From G020354785 sp964461435 (lineage in GTDB: Bacteria; Bacteroidota; Bacteroidia; Bacteroidales; UBA10428), in NCBI GenBank assembly GCA_964461435.1, contig CAYWUI010000006.1, forward strand, positions 1-64,000: 64,000 bases of DNA, read 5' to 3'. The translations under genes and the position numbers were made by a program. Below are positions 36,599-45,517 of the stretch, piece by piece. The notes beneath the pieces are model-generated. The model did no database searches. It was not told where the DNA came from and saw only the letters and a program-made list of their open reading frames with translations. Positions within the stretch are counted from its first letter, which is position 1; each line of letters opens with the position of its first letter.

Positions 36599-37351
36599 TT
36601 AAAAACTAAATTTTGTCAATATCTCTCCTATGGATCTGTACGCTTTCGTGTCTTTAACACTTTGCCATATTGATTCCCCTCTGCTATCCATATCCATAAT
36701 TTCATTATCTTCAGCCACAGTACCGATAAGTTTCAAGTCCTCTGATTTTATAATATCCAAAACAGAGGGGTGTATTGAGTTTTTCACCCTGTTCAGAATT
36801 AAATATTTTTCCTTAACCCTTGTTTCCAGGTCTCTGACAAGCCTGCTAATTTTCCCTGCTGCTTTTATGCCTCTTATTGTGGGATCAGACACTATTAACA
36901 TATAATTAATATTCTGGGTTGTTCTCCTGCTAAGGTGTTCCATGCCTGCACCGTTATCGATAATAATAAACTCATAATTGCCGGCGGTTTCCGTAATAAC
37001 ATCCCGCAGCAGGCTATTGGCATAACAATAACATCCGGGGCCTTCAGGGCAGCCCATTGCCACGAGATCGAAATCCGGTGTTTCTACCAGGCTTGTTTGA
37101 AACTTATATTCAAGATATTGCTGCTTTGTCATTCCTCCCGGCAGATTATTTGCTTTATCCTTCATCTCCTCACGTATAGCACCAATAGTATTATCAAGCG
37201 TTAAACCGAGCAAATCATTCAGGTTTACGTTACAATCGGCATCTACGGCCAGAATAGACTTTGATACGTGATCACTAATCCAGCGAATTATTAAAGCTGC
37301 AATAGTTGATTTACCTGTACCTCCTTTACCTGATATTGCAATTGTTTTCAC
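36599..37351 (-). CDS. CooC/AcsF-type nickel-insertion ATPase (first copy)
   Basis: The 250-residue MinD/SIMIBI-class ATPase has the deviant Walker A SGKGGTGKSTIAAL, a switch region in LAVDADCNVNLND, and the metal-binding Cys-x-Cys (C107, C109) in CPEGPGCYCYANSLLRD. In CooC proteins the Cys-x-Cys pairs of two subunits bind nickel for delivery to CO dehydrogenase or, in AcsF, to the A-cluster of acetyl-CoA synthase. Lying directly after acsB (45-base gap) it may serve AcsB. A second homologue, at 44706, has a different Cys-x-Cys setting. Confidence 0.92.
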   Translation of the reverse strand: MKTIAISGKGGTGKSTIAALIIRWISDHVSKSILAVDADCNVNLNDLLGLTLDNTIGAIREEMKDKANNLPGGMTKQQYLEYKFQTSLVETPDFDLVAMGCPEGPGCYCYANSLLRDVITETAGNYEFIIIDNGAGMEHLSRRTTQNINYMLIVSDPTIRGIKAAGKISRLVRDLETRVKEKYLILNRVKNSIHPSVLDIIKSEDLKLIGTVAEDNEIMDMDSRGESIWQSVKDTKAYRSIGEILTKFSF

Positions 37352-37396
37352 GGCTTAAAAGAATATAATTTAAGAAATCCGGGCATAAATAATATT

Positions 37397-39601
37397 TTAG
37401 AACAGCGGGGGCATTGATATCGCCGGATGATTAATTTTTGAGATATAATCCAGCACCTCCTCCTCCGTTGTTGCCACTGACTCGTCGGCTATCATATCAA
37501 AAAAGCTTTCTATACCTTCCTGTTTACCGACTTTTTCTAAGATTTCCCTTATTTCTTCTTTAAGGTTTCTGTTCATCCAGACAATTCTTTTAGCTCCTCC
37601 CTCGGCGCTTACAAATTTTCTGCTTCCTATATAATGTTTGCTATGCCCTATAAATCCGGGTGTCTGCAGTCCCCCTCCTACTGTTCCTGCAAGAGTCGAA
37701 AATTTCATACCTACAGGTGTCATTCCGTTATATTCACGATAGACAGTCATGATACCGTTAGTGGAAGGTAAAACACATGAGATACATTCAAAGCAACCGC
37801 ATGAAGTCATGGGGTATTCAATTATGCTGTAGGCATTAAAGACTTCAAGTGTCTTATGCGAATTGTGATATACAAATTCATTAACATTTTGCCATTGCCC
37901 TTTAACTATATCTATTTCGGTTCCTTTCTTTACGGGCTGATTCGGACCTGCAGCATTCATCTCATAGGCCGCTTTCCCGTCAAGCCAGTTATAGGCTCCA
38001 CATAATCCCGAACGTTCCGGTGTAATAATACAAATATGATTTGGAGCAAATGACTGGCATAGAGCACATGAATAAAAGGTATCAACTGATTCGTCCGTCA
38101 TATCTGCCAGGCGTGCGTCTCTTTCCCTGTATGTTTTCCGCGCCTTTTCAATAAGGTTAAGAACATCTTTTTCATTGGTATAAATCCTTATCTGTATCTT
38201 ATCAAAGATCTTTCCGTATTCATTATGAAGGGCAGCATGAAGAATAACTCCCAGATGTTTGAATTTAAAACCTGCATTTTTTGCTTCTTTACTAATACGC
38301 AGCCAGTTAATATCACGTTGTCCGACATGAAATAATCCATGTGCTGCATTAATAAAATCGTGGAACTGCCGTTCAAGGATAGGTTCAAAATCAGGTTGCA
38401 TATTTCTGCCGGCCACTTCGGCCCATATTGCCAGCGGCAGCTGCGTACCTTCCTGTATATCATCTATCTCAGGACCAAAAATTTCAATCTTACCGTCTTC
38501 GACTTCATCAAGTCCCTTTGATGTCAGAAACTCAAAACCGGGGCTTGCCTGGCCTGCCATTTCAACATACATATCCTCTTTGCGAACCCTTTCACCCTGG
38601 AAGGCAGGACCATAAGGGACAGGTACAGGTACTTCAGAGACTGAAATCTTAAGTCCCCTGACTTCTATTGATCTTGATACAATATTCTTGTGTTCAACAG
38701 GACTTACAACATGTTCGTATGTACAAATGCCGGTTGGTAATATCCGGCCGATATCAGTATCTGCAATAGTTGGAAAGCCAAAGTTTATTGCTCCCGCAGC
38801 CTGTGCAAATTTTTCGTCATCAACATGTCCAAAAGCAAGTATAAAAGCAAATATCCTCTCTTTATTATACTCAAGGATTTTTTTATAATCACCCGGTTTT
38901 GCTCCGCCGAATGACAATGCCGCTTTTGTTGCAAAACCTAAAGCATGGATACAAGCTGTAACATCATCTCCGAAAGGCACCAGCCGTGTTGTCCATCCCA
39001 GTTCTATTCCTTCTTCATATAGTTGCCGGGCCATAGATTTTCCGTCAGTTCCTGCAGCCAGGAAAACATAGAGGTTTTTCTCCTGTAATTCACGGGCAAT
39101 TTTAACAGCGATCTCATTAGTCGGACAGGCACCGACACATGCTGCAAATCCCGGAGCAGTACCATCAACAAACTCTATTCCTCTTTCCCTGAGAATAACA
39201 TCATTTGCAGCACCAAGCCAGAGATGACCGTTTTTAGGATCCGGTTCCGGCAAGTATGGCAAGGGATGCTGAGTATATTTAATTACTTCTATTATTTCAT
39301 CAGCGAACAGGGCAGACATTCCTGCATCCAAAGTGTGCCCCAGGTATGGTAAGTTTATATTCTCATCAGGTACGGGGGGTAACAGACTTTTAGCTTCCTC
39401 CAGGAGTTCCTTTAAGCCTCCCAGGGTCTCTATTTTCATTCCCAGCATGCCGTAAGATACAGGTAAATAATAAGCTGTGTCAGGAAACTCAACTTTTATG
39501 CCAGCGCCCTTATCCTTTAGCGCCTGTGCAAGTTCCTTTTCCGCCCGGGCTACAATTTTATGTGCCCCCCGGATTGCTTGTATTGCTATGCTTTTTGACA
39601 T
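37397..39601 (-). CDS. acsB: Acetyl-CoA synthase (CODH/ACS complex, bacterial three-domain form)
   Basis: The 734-residue enzyme joins CO, a methyl group from the corrinoid protein and CoA to make acetyl-CoA, or runs in reverse. The A-cluster ligands are all seen: C512, C515, C524 and C534 (CALC, HIC, GLCG), which match the known [4Fe-4S] cysteines at a constant offset of six, and the nickel-binding C601-G602-C603 in MTSCGCFECI. The N-terminal CODH-binding domain is present (TAPGFAACVGACPTNEIA), as is the long form of about 730 residues typical of bacteria; archaeal homologues lack this first domain. It lies 84 bases after cooS. Confidence 0.97.
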   Translation of the reverse strand: MSKSIAIQAIRGAHKIVARAEKELAQALKDKGAGIKVEFPDTAYYLPVSYGMLGMKIETLGGLKELLEEAKSLLPPVPDENINLPYLGHTLDAGMSALFADEIIEVIKYTQHPLPYLPEPDPKNGHLWLGAANDVILRERGIEFVDGTAPGFAACVGACPTNEIAVKIARELQEKNLYVFLAAGTDGKSMARQLYEEGIELGWTTRLVPFGDDVTACIHALGFATKAALSFGGAKPGDYKKILEYNKERIFAFILAFGHVDDEKFAQAAGAINFGFPTIADTDIGRILPTGICTYEHVVSPVEHKNIVSRSIEVRGLKISVSEVPVPVPYGPAFQGERVRKEDMYVEMAGQASPGFEFLTSKGLDEVEDGKIEIFGPEIDDIQEGTQLPLAIWAEVAGRNMQPDFEPILERQFHDFINAAHGLFHVGQRDINWLRISKEAKNAGFKFKHLGVILHAALHNEYGKIFDKIQIRIYTNEKDVLNLIEKARKTYRERDARLADMTDESVDTFYSCALCQSFAPNHICIITPERSGLCGAYNWLDGKAAYEMNAAGPNQPVKKGTEIDIVKGQWQNVNEFVYHNSHKTLEVFNAYSIIEYPMTSCGCFECISCVLPSTNGIMTVYREYNGMTPVGMKFSTLAGTVGGGLQTPGFIGHSKHYIGSRKFVSAEGGAKRIVWMNRNLKEEIREILEKVGKQEGIESFFDMIADESVATTEEEVLDYISKINHPAISMPPLF

Positions 39602-39685
39602 ATCAACTCTTATTAGTAAGTTAGTATCATTATCTTATTTTATTCCTGGTCATTTTTAATTTTAGGTATTTTTAATTTTGGCATT

Positions 39686-41629
39686 TCAGGCATTCTTGTC
39701 TATCTCTCTTCTCATCTGCATATCAAAAAGGACTCTTTCTTTTCCTTTTGATATACCGAGTTTTTCTCTCTTCTTGTTTATATGGCCAATTATCAGTCCG
39801 GCCATCTTACTAATATCAGTTTCTACAGCCCACATACCGCCATAAATGTTTTCATAATCTTCAAAAATATGTTTTGCAAAGATTCTGCTTCCCATAACCG
39901 GAAGACCTACACCGAAAACAGTATAAACACCCGATGCAACAAAATACTGGCCTATGGATATGGCTTTTTCACTCATCCATTCAGGTGCTGCACCTGCAAC
40001 AGGAAGGTTACTAATATCTTTTCCCAGTCCCCCGGTTTTTACCATTTCAGTCAATGCCACCAGTATCCTCGAATTATCAACACAGGAACCTGAATGCAGT
40101 ACAGGGGGCATCCCTGTAGCCTCACATACCTCGGCCAATCCTTTACCCGCATACTTGCGTGCCGCTTCGGGAATAAGAAAGCCGGCCTTTGCACATGCTA
40201 TGGCTGAGCATCCCGTTTGTACAACCAGTATATCATTAGCTATTAATTCTTCAACAAGGCTGACATGACCCTGATCATGTGTTACTTTCGGATTACAGCA
40301 TCCTACAACGCCTGCGACGCCTTTAATTCGCCCATTAATAATATTATCATTAAGTGGCACGTAAGAACCCCTGAATTTACCCCCCAGCATATAAACAATT
40401 GCTTCATGACTAAAACCTGCAACGAGATCCATTTTTTCCCGGGGTATATCTACCTTCCCCCTGTTAGGAAAATTCATTACCGCATCCCGGATAATCTCCC
40501 TGGCAATTGCAAGGGCTTTTTCTTCCGAAAAGTCAAAATGTTTAGCACCTTCAATCTTTGCTTTTGAAGAAGTTGTCACAAGATTTGTATGGTAATTGCT
40601 ACTTATTTCCTGTAAAGAAGGCATTATACACTGGACATCCACAACCATACTTTCTACTGCACCTGTACAAACAGCCAGCTCCTGCTGTAAAATATTACCT
40701 GCAACAGGAAGTCCGTGTCTCAGAAGTATTTCATTTGCAGTACAACAAATGCCGGAGAGGTTGATTCCGGAAGCGCCTTTGGACCTGGCCAGTTCCAGAA
40801 GTTCTTTGTCCTGCGATGCCAGAACCAGCATTTCAGCGAGTACCGGTTCATGTCCGTGTATAATAACATTCACATCAGTTTCTGACAGGACACCCAGATT
40901 TACCTGGCCCCGGACAGGAGACGGGGTACCAAACAGTACATCCTGTAACTCGGTTGCAATCATTGAGCCGCCCCATCCATCAGCAAGCGCCGTCCTTGCG
41001 CCCTGCATCATTATATTCCGGTGGTCCTGATCCACTCCCATATGTGTACGGTGCATCATTTCCACAATTTCACGATCAACTCCTCTTGGAACAATATTTA
41101 AGTTCTTCCATAAATTTTGCCTTTCCGGGGGGGCCAGCGAAATAAAACTTATTTCACCCTCCTGCCTGCCAAAATTTTCCAGGGCTGATTGTGCAACCTC
41201 TGTTGCCACTTCATTTTTTGTCTTACCCTCGATAGATATACCTAAAAACAAAGCAATTTTATTCAGTTTATTAACATCTTTTATAGAGTACCCTGATTCT
41301 GGATTTTTTGCAGCGACAAGTAATGCATTTGCGACATCGCGTCCGTGATCAGAGTGAGCGGCCGCTCCGGCAGCTATCATTCGTCCGAAATTACGTGATA
41401 CGATAGTTTCTGCACTTGCCCCGCATACACCTTTCTGAGGTCCTGTTCCGAAAGGATCAATACGGCAGGGACCAATAAAACAATTTCGGCAGCAAATACC
41501 CAACTCACCGAAACCACAATTAGGTTGTTGTTGCTCCAGCCTGTCCCATATAGTTTCAATACCTTTATCTTTGATACTTTCAAGCACATATTCTACAGAT
41601 CTGTCTATACTTTTTCTGGCCATATACAA
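39686..41629 (-). CDS. cooS: Carbon monoxide dehydrogenase catalytic subunit
   Basis: The 647-residue nickel-iron enzyme interconverts CO and CO2 (also named AcsA in the acetyl-CoA pathway). The D-cluster cysteines C38 and C46 and the B-cluster cysteines C47, C50, C55 and C69 are in order near the N-terminus. C-cluster residues occur in the conserved stretches IHGHEPVLAEML (His), NLSGICCTANEILLRHG, VVDVQCIMPSL, GVVGCCNPKVTHDQGH, VQTGCSAIACAKAGF and VLHSGSCVDNSRI. The start may be the second Met (MARKSIDR). With AcsB directly downstream and the corrinoid subunits in the same row, it is the CODH of the CODH/ACS complex rather than a stand-alone one. Confidence 0.97.
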   Translation of the reverse strand: MYMARKSIDRSVEYVLESIKDKGIETIWDRLEQQQPNCGFGELGICCRNCFIGPCRIDPFGTGPQKGVCGASAETIVSRNFGRMIAAGAAAHSDHGRDVANALLVAAKNPESGYSIKDVNKLNKIALFLGISIEGKTKNEVATEVAQSALENFGRQEGEISFISLAPPERQNLWKNLNIVPRGVDREIVEMMHRTHMGVDQDHRNIMMQGARTALADGWGGSMIATELQDVLFGTPSPVRGQVNLGVLSETDVNVIIHGHEPVLAEMLVLASQDKELLELARSKGASGINLSGICCTANEILLRHGLPVAGNILQQELAVCTGAVESMVVDVQCIMPSLQEISSNYHTNLVTTSSKAKIEGAKHFDFSEEKALAIAREIIRDAVMNFPNRGKVDIPREKMDLVAGFSHEAIVYMLGGKFRGSYVPLNDNIINGRIKGVAGVVGCCNPKVTHDQGHVSLVEELIANDILVVQTGCSAIACAKAGFLIPEAARKYAGKGLAEVCEATGMPPVLHSGSCVDNSRILVALTEMVKTGGLGKDISNLPVAGAAPEWMSEKAISIGQYFVASGVYTVFGVGLPVMGSRIFAKHIFEDYENIYGGMWAVETDISKMAGLIIGHINKKREKLGISKGKERVLFDMQMRREIDKNA

Positions 41630-41642
41630 TATATTAAGTTTT

Positions 41643-41659
41643 AGTTAAATATATTAACT
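41643..41659. promoter_or_regulatory. 17-base perfect palindrome in front of cooS
   Basis: AGTTAAATATATTAACT consists of six-base arms AGTTAA and TTAACT around ATATA. It lies 13 bases upstream of the cooS start, in an AT-rich 78-base gap. It could be an operator; the half-site GTTAA recalls Rex sites, but the centre is five bases rather than four. It might also be chance in AT-rich DNA. Confidence 0.3.
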
Positions 41660-41707
41660 GATATATATTTCAAAATTTAATCATCTAATTCTTTATAATG
41701 GATTACT

Positions 41708-42979
41708 TTATGCATCATAATACTTTTTTAATTCTGACCTGCCCATATATTTTAATAAAGTCCCATAATTAAAGAAATCACTCAGCAACTCATCTTTAAA
41801 AGACGAGATATCTGACTGGTTCTGAAGCAATGACAACAGGAGCCCGGCATTGCCTATTTTCCCGACAAGTATAATCCCTTTAATACGGTTATCCTTAATA
41901 ACAATTTTTTTATAAATGTTTTGATCAGGCTTCATGTCGACCAGTATTTTGTATTCGGATTCATCCTTTGGCGAATTTATCCCGTAAGAAATGAGTGAAG
42001 TTTTAAAAAAGTTGAGGGAGTTCATACCTAAAGAACCGTTATATGCTTTTGGCCGTCCGGCTATATTGTAACCTGTAATGAAGCCTTGCTGTACCGCACA
42101 GGTCCATAAAGCATTTACTGTATGCTGTTCTGTTACTATATCGTAAGTTTCAGCAACATCCCCGGCGGCAAATACATTTTTATAATTTGTCCGCATATTT
42201 TCATCAGTAATTATTCCCCACTGTTTTTTAATATCTGTACTGGCAATTAATCCGGTATTAGCTGAAACACCTTTAGCCACAACCAATAACTCACAATTAA
42301 TAATCTGTCCCTGATCAGTTTTTACAGCTGCAATCCTTTTGTTCTTTGAGACTATTTCCGTAATATCCGTTTGTGTCAGGACTTCAATATTATTTGCTTC
42401 CAATGCCTTCTGGATAATCCGTGCTGCCTGAAGATCTATCATTTGTGATAATACCCTGTTTGAACGTATTATAACAGTTACTTTCAATCCGCATATACTT
42501 AAAGCTTCAGCAATTCTCATCCCTATAAGTCCTCCTCCGACAATAACTGCATTCTTCACATTGGACAAATAGCTCTTAATGGCCAGGGCATTTTCAATTG
42601 TTCTTAACTGAAAGATTCCTTTTATGTCTTTCTTTATATTATCAGGAATTTTTGGTGAACTTCCGGTGGATATAAGCAATTTTTCGTAATCATAGGTTTC
42701 CCGGTTTTCGCACATAATTTGTTGATTTTTAGGATCTACTTCCGCAACCCGAATGCCGGCATGCAAATCCACATTCATTTCTTTATGAAAACCGGCGTGC
42801 CTGTAAAGGATAGTCCTGTCGTTAACCTTCCCTGAGATATGATACGATGCAAGACATCTCGAATAAAGGGGATAAGTTTCATCAGAGAATTGTACTATTG
42901 AGCTTTTTTTATCATATTTTCTTATTGCTTCTATAGCTGCTGTGCTTGCTGCGCTATTACCTATTATTAATATTTTCAT
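41708..42979 (-). CDS. FAD-dependent NAD(P) oxidoreductase of the CODH cluster (FNOR)
   Basis: The 423-residue pyridine-nucleotide-disulfide-type flavoprotein has an N-terminal FAD Rossmann fold (MKILIIGNSAASTAAIEAI), a second NAD(P)-binding fold (NAVIVGGGLIGMRIAEAL, about residue 137), and the FAD motif NVFAAGDVAETYD (about 265). The earlier ATG at 43024 would add 15 non-conserved residues and a 41-base overlap with the ferredoxin gene. I chose 42979 because the flavin fold then starts at residue 1 and the gap to the ferredoxin stop is 4 bases. FNOR-CooF pairs beside cooS are thought to link CO oxidation to NAD(P) reduction. Confidence 0.85.
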   Translation of the reverse strand: MKILIIGNSAASTAAIEAIRKYDKKSSIVQFSDETYPLYSRCLASYHISGKVNDRTILYRHAGFHKEMNVDLHAGIRVAEVDPKNQQIMCENRETYDYEKLLISTGSSPKIPDNIKKDIKGIFQLRTIENALAIKSYLSNVKNAVIVGGGLIGMRIAEALSICGLKVTVIIRSNRVLSQMIDLQAARIIQKALEANNIEVLTQTDITEIVSKNKRIAAVKTDQGQIINCELLVVAKGVSANTGLIASTDIKKQWGIITDENMRTNYKNVFAAGDVAETYDIVTEQHTVNALWTCAVQQGFITGYNIAGRPKAYNGSLGMNSLNFFKTSLISYGINSPKDESEYKILVDMKPDQNIYKKIVIKDNRIKGIILVGKIGNAGLLLSLLQNQSDISSFKDELLSDFFNYGTLLKYMGRSELKKYYDA

Positions 42980-42983
42980 ATGC

Positions 42984-43469
42984 TCAATATTCCAGATGTC
43001 CTGTTTTAATTTCCTCTTTCTCACAATAAATAAGTGCTTTTGTCGGGCATGCCCTTACACATGGCGGTATTTCTTCGCCGGGACATAAATCACATTTTGT
43101 CGCTTTACTGCTCCCCTCATATTGTACAATAACTCCGAACGGACAAACCATGATACATGACCAGCAACCAACGCATCTTTCATGCTCGATCATAATCCTT
43201 CCCGATTCCTTATCCATATAAATACCGCCGGTTATGCATGCCTCAAGACAACGTGGATCTTCGCACTGCCTGCATTGTACGGCTATCGAACGTTTATTGC
43301 AGATTTCTCCTGACTCATCAATGTATTCAACCCTAATCAATTGTTTAGGCAAGGGATCTTCATTTATGGCAGTCGATAATTTTTTTGATTTGGAATGGGC
43401 AATTGCACAGGCAATCTCACATGAATGACAGGAAAGGCACTTATTTATCTGACAATAAATCTTTTTCAC
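42984..43469 (-). CDS. CooF-like polyferredoxin electron-transfer subunit
   Basis: The 161-residue protein binds up to four [4Fe-4S] clusters. The cysteine motifs are, in order, CLSCHSCEIAC (residue 12 on), CRQCEDPRCLEAC, CVGCWSCIMVCPFGV and CDLCPGEEIPPCVRAC. This is the DMSO-reductase/HycB-like layout of CooF, the partner that takes electrons from the D-cluster of CO dehydrogenase. It ends four bases before the flavoprotein gene, giving a CODH-CooF-FNOR chain from CO to NAD(P)H. Without experiments a role with another oxidoreductase remains possible. Confidence 0.88.
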   Translation of the reverse strand: MKKIYCQINKCLSCHSCEIACAIAHSKSKKLSTAINEDPLPKQLIRVEYIDESGEICNKRSIAVQCRQCEDPRCLEACITGGIYMDKESGRIMIEHERCVGCWSCIMVCPFGVIVQYEGSSKATKCDLCPGEEIPPCVRACPTKALIYCEKEEIKTGHLEY

Positions 43470-43544
43470 AATAAATTCATTTTAATTAAGAGACTATCAA
43501 TATTTTATCAAACCTCAATATGCTGCGGGGCAAAATCTCGAAAA

Positions 43545-44600
43545 CTAGAAAGGCTTTTGTTTGATAATACTACTTATATTTTTTAAATAATCAAACACCC
43601 TGGATGACAATTCATCTGACATAGAACCTGTCCCACAACTTGGTGTCAGCAGGCATTTCTGCCACAGCAAATTTCTGTCAATTCCTTTGTCAACCAGTTT
43701 ATCGATAAGCTGGGATAGTTTTTTAATAAGCGACTCCGGGGTTTCCTGGTTTATTTTACCGGATGTTGGTACTATACCCCAGGCCAAAACACCGCCACTT
43801 TCAAGAAATGATTTTATCTTTTCATGATAATATGTAATTGTTTCACCATATTCATAAGCGTCAAAGCTGATAATATCCGCACCGGCATCGATTAATATGG
43901 GCCACTCCGTATTTCCGCAACAATGGGTTCCCGCAATGGCATTCTCTTCATGAATTGCATCGTATACCTCTTTCAGACTTTCTATAACTTCATTTCTTTT
44001 TACACTTACATAAGTAGAGGAGCCAAATGCAGATAGTATAGGTTCATCCACAAAACAGATTTGTTTAATCCCGAATTGCCTGAATTTGTTCAGAATCCAC
44101 CTTGCCTTCATAATTAATCCCTTGACAATTACGTCCCTGAATATCTCATTATAATATACTGCCCTTTTATTTTCATCAGTCCGGCTCAGCCCGTAAGTTA
44201 CAGGTCCGGTTACCTGGCTTTTGAAATATTTTACAGTATTTATATCGATGTTACACAGCTTCTTCTCCATCTCATAAATACCACTGCTGAATTGCTGTGA
44301 TATCTTGAAATATTCCGTGTTATTCGCAACGACATTTTCATAAAACTCCCCAAGTTTTTCCGAAGGATCATCACCAATTTCAAAATGCATGCTTCTTTTT
44401 GTTTCATCCAGCCTGACACAGGGCAATCCCTCGCTAAACTGTATTTCCATCTGTTCTTTATAATTAATGTTAGGTAATTGTGGCCACACGGGAATTTCAG
44501 GAATAGTATTTATTATATCATCTACAGCTTTTGCTGCATTGTGATGAGGATAACTGCCTATTGCAGTTGCTCTTCCTTCCGGATTAAATTGCATAATCAA
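43545..44600 (-). CDS. Cobalamin-dependent core methionine synthase (MetE-like, UROD/MetE fold)
   Basis: The 351-residue protein covers only the C-terminal half of MetE. It has the zinc ligands H226 and C228 (GTHCCGNTEW) and C322 (LTPSCGTGSMS), the FDAYEYGE stretch, ICFVDEPIL, and the N-terminal TAIGSYPHHNAAK that starts family members. It has no room for the folate-binding N-terminal domain of full MetE. Core-MetE proteins of this type, described in Dehalococcoides and methanogens, take methyl from a methylated corrinoid rather than from folate. Its place among the CODH/ACS genes suggests that the CoFeSP encoded at 34211-36527 is its methyl donor. A corrinoid methyltransferase for another substrate is the alternative. 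Confidence 0.75.
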   Translation of the reverse strand: MIMQFNPEGRATAIGSYPHHNAAKAVDDIINTIPEIPVWPQLPNINYKEQMEIQFSEGLPCVRLDETKRSMHFEIGDDPSEKLGEFYENVVANNTEYFKISQQFSSGIYEMEKKLCNIDINTVKYFKSQVTGPVTYGLSRTDENKRAVYYNEIFRDVIVKGLIMKARWILNKFRQFGIKQICFVDEPILSAFGSSTYVSVKRNEVIESLKEVYDAIHEENAIAGTHCCGNTEWPILIDAGADIISFDAYEYGETITYYHEKIKSFLESGGVLAWGIVPTSGKINQETPESLIKKLSQLIDKLVDKGIDRNLLWQKCLLTPSCGTGSMSDELSSRVFDYLKNISSIIKQKPF

Positions 44601-44705
44601 TTTAAATTTTAAAAGTGAACAAAATTTATCTTAAAAATAACAATTCGAAAATAAGATCTTTTGAACATATACAAAACAAAATATTAGTTAATTAAGTCAG
44701 AATAT

Positions 44706-45500
44706 TCACATATGCCCTGACACCTGTGAACCATGAAACAATGATTTGTAGATTGTCAGGAACTCCTTTTTCAGATTCTCATTTAAGAGGTCAACAAGGG
44801 GTTTTTGCTGAATATCTGAATCTCTGATAATATTATGATATGAAATAAATCCAAGAAGATCATTTTCATCAAATTTATTTCTAATCCATATCTCCTGATC
44901 TTTATTTTGTATTTTATTACCAACAATCCCAAATTTTTTTATTCCTATTTCGTTTCCATATTTCATTATTTTCCGGGCGGTATTTATGCTCTGGGAACCT
45001 GGTTCAACTATTATTATCATTTGATCAACATTGCTTGCCGTAGCACGGCCTAAATGTTCGATCCCCGCTTCCATATCAATAATTACCGCTTCATCACGAT
45101 TGAGTATAATCTCAGACAGCAGGCTTCTGAGCAGGACGTTTTCAGGACAGGCACATCCTCCCCCACCTTTCCTTACAGATCCCAGTACAAGTAATTTTAT
45201 CCCCCTGAAGTCAATACAAAACTTCCCGGGAATATCCTTTACTTCAGGATTTAATTTAAAAAGCTGTCCAAATTCCTTAGGATTGGCACCTGTTCTTTCC
45301 TTTATCAATCTTCGTTGCTCGGAAATGGGAATTATGGATTCTGCCTGTCCGGATGTTAGTCCGATTGAAAAGCCAAGGTTTGTATCCGGATCAGCATCAA
45401 TAGCTATTACTTTATATCCGTCACCGGCAAAATAATGTGATATAATACCTGCTATGGTTGATTTTCCAACACCGCCCTTACCTGTTACAGCATATTTCAT
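44706..45500 (-). CDS. CooC-type nickel-insertion ATPase (second copy)
   Basis: The 264-residue ATPase has the deviant Walker A TGKGGVGKSTIAGI and the metal-binding C116-x-C118 in KGGGGCACPENVLLRSLL. The environment differs from the first copy (GPGCYCY at 36599) and matches CooC proteins that load CO dehydrogenase. It is 17 bases downstream of the antiporter gene and 105 bases upstream of the core methionine synthase gene. The simplest view is that this copy serves CooS and the other serves AcsB, but the assignment could be the other way round. Confidence 0.88.
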   Translation of the reverse strand: MKYAVTGKGGVGKSTIAGIISHYFAGDGYKVIAIDADPDTNLGFSIGLTSGQAESIIPISEQRRLIKERTGANPKEFGQLFKLNPEVKDIPGKFCIDFRGIKLLVLGSVRKGGGGCACPENVLLRSLLSEIILNRDEAVIIDMEAGIEHLGRATASNVDQMIIIVEPGSQSINTARKIMKYGNEIGIKKFGIVGNKIQNKDQEIWIRNKFDENDLLGFISYHNIIRDSDIQQKPLVDLLNENLKKEFLTIYKSLFHGSQVSGHM

Positions 45501-45517
45501 AATCTCTTTATAATAGA

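Noticed and set aside
41643..41659. Rex-type repressor operator in front of cooS
   Set aside because: The palindrome is real but the five-base centre does not fit the Rex consensus, so I do not name the regulator.
42979..43024. Longer start for the flavoprotein gene at 43024
   Set aside because: It adds a basic, non-conserved stretch and overlaps the ferredoxin gene by 41 bases; the Rossmann fold begins exactly at the later Met.
43470..43544. Cobalamin riboswitch near the core methionine synthase or cooS
   Set aside because: The gaps at 43470-43544, 44601-44705 and 41630-41707 are too short and AT-rich, with no conserved B12-box-like sequence.
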